DNA from: Chitinibacter sp. SCUT-21 | Lineage (GTDB): Bacteria > Pseudomonadota > Gammaproteobacteria > Burkholderiales > Chitinibacteraceae | Length of the DNA stretch: 64,000 nucleotides | Assembly (NCBI GenBank): GCA_041874755.1 | Contig: CP102611.1 | Coordinates: 3,038,001 to 3,102,000 of the forward strand | Direction: 5' to 3' | Shown: positions 46,190-53,679 of the stretch, piece by piece | How positions within the stretch are numbered: position 1 is the stretch's first letter | Layout: each line of letters begins with the position of its first letter | Notes under the pieces: model-generated | What the model saw: the letters and a program-made list of their open reading frames with translations, nothing else | Told to the model about the DNA's origin: nothing | Database searches by the model: none | Made by a program: the position numbers and the translations under genes

Positions 46190-46242
46190 GGGTGTATTTC
46201 TCAATAATGCTCTTATTGATTAATCTTCATGGCGATACCCAG
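46190..46242. repeat. 51-bp dispersed boundary repeat, copy 7
   Basis: Begins GGGTGTATTTCTC, includes TAATGCTCTTATT, and ends GGCGATACCCAGG. Starts 3 bp after the rhodanese stop. Its right end (CCCAGGA) supplies the probable ribosome binding site of the gene starting at 46253. Confidence 0.55.
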
Positions 46243-46252
46243 GATTACTCGT

Positions 46253-46552
46253 ATGCAGCGAATTAGCAATTTTTTGATCCTGCTAGAGAAAGCGCTGGCG
46301 GAGCAGCCAGATTTATACGCCGATCTAAAGGCCGTAATGCAGTTTGAGCCGACTTCGTTGCTGGCCTGGTTGCCGCTACTTGATTTGGCAGAACAAAAAT
46401 TCGGTGATTTGGAGACCGTTGTACAGTGGCTAACTTGTCCGCATGCTGAGTTAAATGGACAAGCGCCTGCGATTTTGGTCGGATCGCAAGATGGGATCGA
46501 GCGGGCAAAAACCTTGCTGGCGATGTATGAAGCCCCGCCTTGGCGCAGCTAA
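46253..46552 (+). CDS. DUF2384-like (MbcA/ParS/Xre antitoxin C-terminal) small protein
   Basis: 99 residues from the ATG at 46253, which follows AGGA by 9 bp; an in-frame ATG at 46229 has no ribosome site. The C-terminal half, VVQWLTCPHAELNGQAPAIL and SQDGIERAKTLLAMYE, matches the pattern of the MbcA/ParS/Xre toxin-binding domain (W-L-x-x-P-x-x-x-L-G-x-x-P ... G-x-x-x-x-x-x-LL). The N-terminus is short helical and shows no clear HTH. No RES-domain toxin gene lies beside it, so it may be an orphan or have another function. The domain assignment is by eye. Confidence 0.55.
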   Translation: MQRISNFLILLEKALAEQPDLYADLKAVMQFEPTSLLAWLPLLDLAEQKFGDLETVVQWLTCPHAELNGQAPAILVGSQDGIERAKTLLAMYEAPPWRS

Positions 46553-46600
46553 AATCGCCCAGCATCTGAATTCTTTGTTCCATTTGCCAATGGGCTGGCT

Positions 46601-47347
46601 ATGAAAATCTTACTTTGCGTGCTGTGTCTATTTGGATCGTGGTCTACAAGCACAATGCTACAGGCCGCGCCTGAGCCGCAGTCGCGTAAGGTCGTATTTT
46701 TATTAAGCCAAAGCAATAGTATGCCGATGCTGGAGTTGCAGCGTGATCGGCCTACGGATGGCATCCTTAAAGACATGGCCAGCGAGCTGGCCGCGCAATT
46801 GCAACGCGACGTTCAGTTTCGGGTGTTGCCACGAAAACGCTTGCAAGCTGAAATTGAATCGGGCGCGGCGGATTTGTATTGCTACACCAATGCTGGGTGG
46901 CTCAAGGGCGATATGCTTTGGAGTGAGCCACTCATTCGAAATCATGATGTGATTGTGACCCGCCGCGATACTGTGCAACCTAAGGCAATTCAGGCATTAA
47001 AAAACCAGCGTGTAGGCACCGTACTCGGTTATCAATACCCTGAGCTTGAGAAATTGCTGGGCCCTCAATTTATCCGTGACGATGGTTTGAGTGAGCAGCA
47101 AAACCTAAAAAAACTGCTCGCACGCCGTTATGACTACCTCATTATGAGCGAACTTGATTTTCTATATTTGTTTCGCCAGCGTGAGCTGAACAAGCAACTG
47201 AATCAAACAACGCTGCGCATTAGTAGTTATGACAATGCTTGTGCACTCAGTCGCCATAGCACGATTAAGCTTGCGCAGTTGAATGCAGCCATTCAAAGGC
47301 TGAAAAAAAACAACCGAATTCAGGCTATTCAACTGCGCTATCGATAG
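46601..47347 (+). CDS. Periplasmic solute-binding protein (SBP_bac_3-like), stand-alone
   Basis: 248 residues with a signal peptide ending near LQAA. The SBP fold is suggested by GILKDMASELAAQLQRDVQF, FRVLPRKRLQAEIESGAADLYCY and GTVLGYQYPELEKLL. It shares VLPRKRL, GTVLGYQYP and the ending IQAIQLRYR with the protein encoded at 52857-53606, making them paralogues. No permease or ATPase gene is nearby, so it may be a sensory or moonlighting binding protein. Ligand unknown, possibly an amino acid or organic acid. Confidence 0.7.
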   Translation: MKILLCVLCLFGSWSTSTMLQAAPEPQSRKVVFLLSQSNSMPMLELQRDRPTDGILKDMASELAAQLQRDVQFRVLPRKRLQAEIESGAADLYCYTNAGWLKGDMLWSEPLIRNHDVIVTRRDTVQPKAIQALKNQRVGTVLGYQYPELEKLLGPQFIRDDGLSEQQNLKKLLARRYDYLIMSELDFLYLFRQRELNKQLNQTTLRISSYDNACALSRHSTIKLAQLNAAIQRLKKNNRIQAIQLRYR

Positions 47348-47350
47348 CCA

Positions 47351-49336
47351 TTAATGACCATATCCATCCGGCTTGGCTTTATAAAACTCAATCGTTTGCA
47401 CATTCGCCGTTGTGGGTGGCGGCGATTTGAGAATGTGCGATTTCATTTTGCCCACCACGTGCATCTCGCACGGCTTGCAATCAAAATCGAGGCGATACGT
47501 CTCTGAGCCAGAACTGAGTGTCATCGAGTCCGCTTTGATTTGACCCTTCACCCCAATCACACCTTTGGCCTGTTTCGGGCATAAATTAAAGCTAAAACGC
47601 AGGCAGTGTTTGGTCACCATCAACGGCACTTCGCCAGCTTCCTCGTGCGCTTCATACGCGGCGGCGATCAATTTAACGCCGTGCTGGGCATAAAATTCGC
47701 GTGCTTTGGCGTTATAGACATTGCCCAAGAACGATAGCGTTTCATCAGGGTATTGCGCTGGAGGCTCTACTGGCGCTTTGCGTTCAGGCCTATACCATGC
47801 TGCAATACGCGCAGCTTCTAATTGTTCAACCGCATCGCGGCGCAGCGCGTTAATCACTGACGCTGGCGCAAACCACGGTTGCGAAAGATTAAGTGCTACA
47901 TCTTCGGCATAAAACATCGTATTGCCCAATTTGGCCAAATTATCGCGCAGCGTGCTCCACGCTTTATCGGCGTTTTGCGCTACTTCGAGCGCCAGCTCGA
48001 CTTGCGCCGTTGCCGTACAGCCGTCGGCGTCGGTCATCGTGAGCGCGAGTCCAGAGCTAGTTTCATTTAACGTGAGCCAAGCGCCGATTTTGCGCTCGGC
48101 CGATTTTTTCGTTAGCGCCTGCTCCCACGCATGATCGCGGTTGCGATGAATTGGCGTGCCGGCTTTGAGGCCGACCAATTCACTCATCATTTCATTTGGG
48201 AACACGCGCCAGATGCCAGCGGCTTTATTCGCGGCCTCCACCGTGTTCGCTTGCACGCCAACTACTTCACGTTTTTTCATGAAGTTTAAGCCGTCGCCAT
48301 TGCTCATCGCGTCGTTCTGATCGGCGACTTCCAGCTCGAAATATTTATCGGTGACTTTGGTGACGGTGCCCAGCGGCACGCCGACGTATTTCGGTGAATC
48401 AAACGCGCCGATGTCTTCTTTGCGCGCGGTGGCAAAGTAATCGGTGTGGCCGCGGTGGAATGATTTATCAACATCAGGGCGGAAGAAAATATCACTGCGA
48501 CCGCTGGAAGCGGGCGCGAATTCGCTGCGTTGCTCCATGATTTCGTCGAGCAACAAGCGGTAATGCGCCGTGATGTTTTTGACGTACTGCATGTCTTTAT
48601 AGCGGCCTTCGATCTTGAAAGAGCGCACGCCCGCGTCGATCAGCGCTTCCAGATTATTGGTCTGATCGTTGTCTTTCATCGACAGTAAATGTTTATCAAA
48701 AGCGACCACGCGGCCATTTTGATCGGTCAGTGTGTACGGCAAACGACAGGCTTGTGAGCAGTCGCCACGGTTGGCGCTGCGGCCAGTGTGCGCGTGGCTG
48801 ATATTGCATTGGCCCGAAAACGCGACGCACAAAGCGCCGTGAATAAAGTATTCAATCGTCGCTCTGTCGCCCATGAAGTCGCTGATTTGCTTGACCTTGC
48901 CCAAACCCAGTTCGCGCGCTAACACGACTTGCGAGAAACCGACATCGGCCAAAAACGCCGCTTTTTCCGGCGTGCGAATATCGCATTGCGTGCTGGCGTG
49001 TAGCTGAATTGGTGGAATATCGAGCGAGAGTACGCCCATGTCTTGCACGATTAATGCGTCAACACCGGCTTCATAGAGCTGAATAATTTGTGATCGCGCC
49101 GGTTCTAGCTCGCTGTCGTGCAAAATCGTATTGAGCGTGACAAAAATACGCGAGTGGTAACGATGCGCAAATTTGACCAGCTCGGCGATGTCTTCAATCG
49201 AGTTGCTGGCGTTATGCCGCGCGCCAAAGCCCGGGCCGCCGATATACACCGCATCCGCACCGTGCAAAATGGCTTCGCGGCCGATTTCGGCGTTTTTAGC
49301 AGGGGAGAGCAGTTCGAGTTGGTGGGGCAATAACAT
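47351..49336 (-). CDS. rlhA: 23S rRNA hydroxylation protein RlhA (peptidase U32 family)
   Basis: 661 residues. The U32 signature is seen as IEYFIHGALCVAFSGQCNIS, with a four-cysteine iron-sulfur set (about 170-198: C, C, C, C in CVAFSGQC...GDCSQAC). The N-terminal barrel contains ELLSPAKN and GADAVYIGG. The length and C-terminal DUF3656 match E. coli RlhA/YdcP (653), which hydroxylates C2501 of 23S rRNA, rather than the shorter TrhP (about 450). It converges on the binding-protein gene with only 3 bp between stops. Confidence 0.88.
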   Translation of the reverse strand: MLLPHQLELLSPAKNAEIGREAILHGADAVYIGGPGFGARHNASNSIEDIAELVKFAHRYHSRIFVTLNTILHDSELEPARSQIIQLYEAGVDALIVQDMGVLSLDIPPIQLHASTQCDIRTPEKAAFLADVGFSQVVLARELGLGKVKQISDFMGDRATIEYFIHGALCVAFSGQCNISHAHTGRSANRGDCSQACRLPYTLTDQNGRVVAFDKHLLSMKDNDQTNNLEALIDAGVRSFKIEGRYKDMQYVKNITAHYRLLLDEIMEQRSEFAPASSGRSDIFFRPDVDKSFHRGHTDYFATARKEDIGAFDSPKYVGVPLGTVTKVTDKYFELEVADQNDAMSNGDGLNFMKKREVVGVQANTVEAANKAAGIWRVFPNEMMSELVGLKAGTPIHRNRDHAWEQALTKKSAERKIGAWLTLNETSSGLALTMTDADGCTATAQVELALEVAQNADKAWSTLRDNLAKLGNTMFYAEDVALNLSQPWFAPASVINALRRDAVEQLEAARIAAWYRPERKAPVEPPAQYPDETLSFLGNVYNAKAREFYAQHGVKLIAAAYEAHEEAGEVPLMVTKHCLRFSFNLCPKQAKGVIGVKGQIKADSMTLSSGSETYRLDFDCKPCEMHVVGKMKSHILKSPPPTTANVQTIEFYKAKPDGYGH

Positions 49337-49429
49337 GGGCTTTTCGCAATTAAGACAGCAAGGCGCGGAAGTATAGCGGAATCAAGGGCTTGTGCGGCGG
49401 ATTTGCTACTTTTTCACTGAAGAAAAAGC

Positions 49430-50260
49430 TTAGCGGCTGCGGTTGCGGCGTGCGGTTTTTTCCTGATACATCTCGTGGTCAGCTTTGGCCAATATTTCAT
49501 CGGCGCTATGTGCCGCACCGTCGCCATAGCTGGCTTGGCCGATGCTAAATGAAACGCCGTATTCTTGATTCAGTGTATGGGCCAATTGGCTGATTTCATC
49601 AATCCATTGAGCGGGTTGCAGTGTCGGAAGCAGAACAACAAATTCATCGCCGCCGATTCGAAACGCCTGCGCGTTTTTGTGCCTGAGTTTATTGGCGCAT
49701 CGTTGCAGCACTAGGTCGCCTGTGTCATGGCCATATTGATCATTAACAGGCTTAAAGTTATTTACATCGATAAACAGCAGGGTGCCTTGCTCTTGGCTGG
49801 CAAGTTTGCTGCGCAATGATTCAAATAAGGCCCGACGGTTGCCTAAGCCGGTTAGTTCATCGGTAAACGCTTGCTGATAAAGGGAGTTTTGTAATTCAAT
49901 GCTGCGTTTTTTTTCTTGATTTAGCTTTTCAATCACGCGTAAAAAGGCAATTCCGATCAGAAAAAAACCTGCTGCAAAGAATAAATCATCATAAGTATCC
50001 GCAATTTTGCCAATAAAACCTTCCCCTTTGAATACTCCATCGATCCAATCCATCAGATTGCCGATCCAGTAGATGGATACGCCTAGCGTGAAGGGGCGAA
50101 GTAAACTTTGGTTGCTGACTTTGCTCCAAACTAAGCCCAAGATCAGTGTGGTCACAAGCAAACCAAAGAGGTCGTGCGCATCAGGAAAGTTAAATACATG
50201 AAGCGCGCCGCGAATGAGGGCGAGGATGCCAATCCAATGCCAATAGCTAAGAAAATTCAT
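49430..50260 (-). CDS. Membrane-bound diguanylate cyclase (GGDEF)
   Basis: 276 residues. The first 110 hold about four membrane helices in a short MASE-like sensor (WIGILALIRGALHVF, LFGLLVTTLILGLVW, LGVSIYWIGNLMDWI). A GGDEF domain (about 120-270) follows with FIDVNNFKPVNDQYGHDTGD and the intact active motif GGDEF in FRIGGDEFVVLL. It makes cyclic di-GMP from GTP. No inhibitory RxxD is visible five residues before GGDEF (sequence NAQAFRI), so product inhibition there is unlikely. It stands alone on the minus strand. Confidence 0.9.
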   Translation of the reverse strand: MNFLSYWHWIGILALIRGALHVFNFPDAHDLFGLLVTTLILGLVWSKVSNQSLLRPFTLGVSIYWIGNLMDWIDGVFKGEGFIGKIADTYDDLFFAAGFFLIGIAFLRVIEKLNQEKKRSIELQNSLYQQAFTDELTGLGNRRALFESLRSKLASQEQGTLLFIDVNNFKPVNDQYGHDTGDLVLQRCANKLRHKNAQAFRIGGDEFVVLLPTLQPAQWIDEISQLAHTLNQEYGVSFSIGQASYGDGAAHSADEILAKADHEMYQEKTARRNRSR

Positions 50261-50337
50261 TCAGTTGTTTACGCCTTCATGCGAAATCAATCAAAAAAAT
50301 GGCGGTAGAGTGTGTTTACTTGCCTTATGGTGTGGCG

Positions 50338-50466
50338 ATGAAGAAAATTAAAGGCTTGTTTTCAAAAGGTTCTTCTTCAATATACTTTGCTTTGTGTGGG
50401 TTGGTATTGGGGTTTTTATGTATGAAAAATCAGAAAATACATGCACAAGCGGGTAAATTCAGTTAA
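50338..50466 (+). CDS. Possible 42-residue membrane peptide
   Basis: An ATG at 50338 opens 42 codons: basic start MKKIKGLFSKG, one hydrophobic segment SIYFALCGLVLGFLCM, basic tail KNQKIHAQAGKFS. The layout fits a small single-span membrane protein. The ribosome site (GGTGTGG) is poor. It occupies the otherwise empty gap before the outer-membrane protein gene. I am not sure it is translated. Confidence 0.3.
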   Translation: MKKIKGLFSKGSSSIYFALCGLVLGFLCMKNQKIHAQAGKFS

Positions 50467-50502
50467 AAGTAAGCCCTTCGTTCTGAACTATTGTTGCTTG
50501 CG

Positions 50503-51378
50503 ATGCGTATTCCTGTTTTAGCTTTCTCTTTTTTGCTGCTATCGGCATCGGCTGCGGCTACTGATCCGCGCTCTTACACGGTCAATGCTGATGATGTGGC
50601 GCGTACTTCGGTGCGCTACCGTGTTCAAGAGACCGAAGCGCCCCGTGGACCTAAGGAGATTGAACATCGAACCCGCCAATCCTACTCGATTCGACATGTG
50701 CAGTATTTCGGCCTCGCTGGGCAATTGGCCTATGCGGGTTTGAGTGTGCCATATCATCGTATTGAGCAAGATTTCAGCAATAGTCGCCGCAAAGGTGATG
50801 ATCAGGATGGCTTAGGCGACCCGATGCTGGCGTTTGGCATGGGGCTATACCGTACCCCTGCGCTCAGTCGTGAAGCTCTGCGCAGCTACAATGACGACGG
50901 CCTCAGTAGCGGCTGCCAGCTTCATATCAGTGTGCCTTTGGGCTCATACCAGGAAATGCGCGCAAGTAATCCTGGTGCGAATCGCTGGATGGTCATCCCC
51001 GAGTGTCAGCTGGGCTGGAATCAAGGCAATTGGTTATTTGAAGGCTTGGCCAGCGTTAATTGGTTTTCCGATAACGACGAATACCGTGGCACGACATTTA
51101 GCCAAGAAAATCAATATAACTTGAAGTTGATCGGCAGTTACGGCTCGCAAAGATCGATGTATGGTGGCCTCACGCTGGAATATCATAATGGCGGCGAGAC
51201 GATACGCGCCGGCCGTGCCGATGATAATAAGCTGGATAACTGGGTTGGCGGCGCGATGGTGTATTTCAAAATCGATGGCTTAACCAATGTGAAGTTGATC
51301 GGCGAAGTGCCGCTGAAAACTGCCAAAGGCGCGCCGGAAACCAGCGAATTCTCGGTCGTGCTCTCACACAACTGGTAA
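50503..51378 (+). CDS. Outer-membrane beta-barrel protein (MetA/phenol-degradation family-like)
   Basis: 291 residues from the ATG at 50503. A signal peptide (to SAAAT) is followed by alternating strands typical of an outer-membrane barrel ending in Trp (FSVVLSHNW). The pattern GLAGQLAYAGLSVPYHRIEQ, DGLGDPMLAFGMGLY and VSVPLGSY-type strands (HISVPLGSYQEM) resembles the Phenol_MetA_deg group, putative hydrophobic-compound channels. No degradation genes adjoin. An upstream TTG at 50491 is also in frame but less likely. Function inferred only. Confidence 0.65.
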   Translation: MRIPVLAFSFLLLSASAAATDPRSYTVNADDVARTSVRYRVQETEAPRGPKEIEHRTRQSYSIRHVQYFGLAGQLAYAGLSVPYHRIEQDFSNSRRKGDDQDGLGDPMLAFGMGLYRTPALSREALRSYNDDGLSSGCQLHISVPLGSYQEMRASNPGANRWMVIPECQLGWNQGNWLFEGLASVNWFSDNDEYRGTTFSQENQYNLKLIGSYGSQRSMYGGLTLEYHNGGETIRAGRADDNKLDNWVGGAMVYFKIDGLTNVKLIGEVPLKTAKGAPETSEFSVVLSHNW

Positions 51379-51511
51379 AGCACCGCGCTTGGTCTGATTG
51401 TCGGTTTGGCGTTTAGTCGCGCGTGATACTATGTGGCTCGTTTAAATAGATGCTCGCCCGTGCTTGGGTAGAGTGCTTTGGCTACGCGCCGGTTTACCAG
51501 ATAGTGTGACT

Positions 51512-52798
51512 ATGACTTTTTCTTCGCTCGGTTTATCAGATCAACTTGTTGCAGCTACGCTAGAACACGATTACGTCGCGCCAACGCCGATCCAAACCGC
51601 TGCGATTCCGGCAATTTTAGCCGGTAGCGATGTGCGTGCGTGTGCGCAAACGGGTTCTGGCAAAACGGCGGCGTTTGTCTTGCCGCTGTTGGCGCGTTAT
51701 CAAGCGTATCGTTTGGAGCTGAGTACGTGTGATATTGATTTGCGGCCCAAGCAAAAAGCGGTGCAAACGCTGATTCTGGTACCGACGCGAGAACTCGCGG
51801 TGCAGGTAGCCGAGACCATTCGTAAACTGGCCAAACGTTTACCCGAATTACCCAAATTAGTCTGCGTCTATGGCGGCGTATCGATCAACCCGCAAATGAT
51901 GGCCTTGCGTGGCGGCGCCGATATTGTGGTGGCGACGCCGGGGCGTTTGCTCGATTTGATTGATCAGCGCGCACTTAAAATCAATGCGGTGCGCTCGCTG
52001 GTGCTGGATGAAGCCGATCGCTTGTTTGATCTGGGCTTTAGCGCCGAATTAAACCGCATTTTAGAGATCTTGCCACGCCAGCGACAAAATCTGTTTTTCT
52101 CGGCCACCTTCTCGGCTGCGGTACAGGCTTTTTCTGAACTCTTGCTCCAGCAACCGGTGCGGATCGAGATTGAAGCCACGCCAGTGGTCGCGCCCGATAT
52201 TTGGCAGCGCGCAATCGAAGTCGATGAAGCTGCGCGTACTTCAGTTTTGCGCCATCTAATTAAAGAGCGGGGCTGGCAGCGCGTTTTGGTTTTTGTGGCC
52301 ACTCAATACGCCGCAGAACACGTCGCCACAAAATTAAAACGAGCCGGCATCAAAGCCGAGGCGTTTCATGGCAATTTTGAACAGGGCAAACGCAATCAGG
52401 TCATTAGCGATATTAAAGCGTCACGCATACAGGTTGTTGTCGCCACCGATTTAGCCGCGCGCGGTATCGATATTGCGCAATTGCCTGCGGTGGTGAATTA
52501 CGACTTACCGCGCTCCAGCACTGATTACACGCACCGCATCGGTCGTACTGGCCGCGCGGGCGAGCGTGGCGAAGCGGTGAGTTTCATTACCGCTGATTTT
52601 GCCGCGCATTTTCAGCGTATTGAAAAACAATTAAAGCTAAATATCGAGCGCGAGCAAATTGCTGGGTTTGAGCCCAAAGATAAAATCAGCGTTGCCGAAA
52701 TCAATTTGGTGGCCGCCGATGGCGGTGGTATCAAAGGCAAGCGCAAGAGCAAGAAAGATAAATTGCGTGAAGCGGCTGCATTGGCAGCGAAAGAATAA
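51512..52798 (+). CDS. rhlE: DEAD-box RNA helicase, RhlE-type
   Basis: 428 residues from the ATG at 51512; earlier in-frame TTG starts give an extension foreign to the family. The Q motif (TPIQTAAIPAIL), motif I AQTGSGKT (about 46-53), PTRELAVQ, TPGRLLDLI, DEAD near 166, SATF, ARGIDIAQLP and HRIGRTGRAG are all present. The C-terminus is a short basic tail (KGKRKSKKDKLREAAA), as in RhlE rather than CsdA or DbpA. It unwinds RNA in ribosome assembly or decay. A boundary repeat fills the gap to the converging gene. Confidence 0.9.
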   Translation: MTFSSLGLSDQLVAATLEHDYVAPTPIQTAAIPAILAGSDVRACAQTGSGKTAAFVLPLLARYQAYRLELSTCDIDLRPKQKAVQTLILVPTRELAVQVAETIRKLAKRLPELPKLVCVYGGVSINPQMMALRGGADIVVATPGRLLDLIDQRALKINAVRSLVLDEADRLFDLGFSAELNRILEILPRQRQNLFFSATFSAAVQAFSELLLQQPVRIEIEATPVVAPDIWQRAIEVDEAARTSVLRHLIKERGWQRVLVFVATQYAAEHVATKLKRAGIKAEAFHGNFEQGKRNQVISDIKASRIQVVVATDLAARGIDIAQLPAVVNYDLPRSSTDYTHRIGRTGRAGERGEAVSFITADFAAHFQRIEKQLKLNIEREQIAGFEPKDKISVAEINLVAADGGGIKGKRKSKKDKLREAAALAAKE

Positions 52799-52805
52799 TC
52801 TTGAT

Positions 52806-52857
52806 GGGGTATTGCTCTGAAGGTATTACTAATAGACTGGTGTGAGGTGATACCCTC
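52806..52857. repeat. 51-bp dispersed boundary repeat, copy 8
   Basis: Begins GGGGTATTGCTCTGAAGG and ends GTGAGGTGATACCCTC. Terminal inverted repeat GGGTAT / ATACCC. It starts 7 bp after the helicase stop and ends at the stop of the converging binding-protein gene (52857), so it fills the whole gap. Best matched by copy 2 and copy 6. Confidence 0.7.
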
Positions 52858-53606
52858 TATTTGCTGCTGATGCGATAGCGCTGCAAGATTGCTTCGATTT
52901 GTTTGTCGCTGTGCAATTGTGCTATTGCGGCTCTGATTTGCGAGTGGGGGATTTGCGGCTCAGGGGCAAACAGGCAATACGTGGTTTGCACATCGAGTGT
53001 TTGCACGATAGTTAATTTTTTTTCTGGCGCTAACTCGCGATTGAAATAGTCGACGTTGATGCGATTAGCAATACTGTACGGCAGTTTGCCGTCTTGGGTA
53101 TTTTTTAGTAATACGGCTTGATTGGGAGAATCGATCCTACGAATAATCCCGCGGCGAATGGCATCTGCGATTTTCGGGTATTGATAACCCAGCACGGTCC
53201 CTAAATTCAAATGGCTGGTCTGTTCCAAATTAATCGGAACGATGGGGTGATTGGGCGCCTGAATAATCACGTTCTCTTGCGGCAAAAATGGCCCACTCCA
53301 GCGGTCAACTGGCAACGGGGTGTCGAGCCACTTTGGGTTGATATGGCACAGCACGTCAGCTTGATTCTTTTCGAGTGCAAATAACAAGCGCTTGCGAGGT
53401 AAAACTTGCAATTTAAGCTGAGCATTTAAGTTTTTGGCAATTTGTGCAAAGAGCTCAATAAATACTCCTGCGACGGGGTGGCCATCCTGATAGATCACTT
53501 GGGGCGAATTCCAAGCAGAGTCGACTACAACGCGGATTGCTTTTTCTGCCGCGCTGGTGCTGCTTAAAGCCAGAGTAAAGATCATTAAGCGCAAAAAGCT
53601 AATCAT
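52857..53606 (-). CDS. Periplasmic solute-binding protein (SBP_bac_3-like), stand-alone
   Basis: 249 residues from the ATG at 53606 (AGGTG upstream). A signal peptide ends near TSAAE. FIELFAQIAKNLNAQLKLQV, LPRKRLLFALEKNQADVLCHI and GTVLGYQYPKIADAI mark the SBP fold and the paralogy to the protein at 46601 (shared VLPRKRL, GTVLGYQYP and AIxxRYR ending). It has no transport partners nearby. The two paralogues probably sense or collect related ligands. It faces the helicase gene and lies beside recG. Confidence 0.72.
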   Translation of the reverse strand: MISFLRLMIFTLALSSTSAAEKAIRVVVDSAWNSPQVIYQDGHPVAGVFIELFAQIAKNLNAQLKLQVLPRKRLLFALEKNQADVLCHINPKWLDTPLPVDRWSGPFLPQENVIIQAPNHPIVPINLEQTSHLNLGTVLGYQYPKIADAIRRGIIRRIDSPNQAVLLKNTQDGKLPYSIANRINVDYFNRELAPEKKLTIVQTLDVQTTYCLFAPEPQIPHSQIRAAIAQLHSDKQIEAILQRYRISSK

Positions 53607-53679
53607 CGATTGGCACCTAGGAGCTTTGCTGAGTTGGCATGAAGCCATACTAGGCTATTTTTAACATCCTGTCGTGTGA

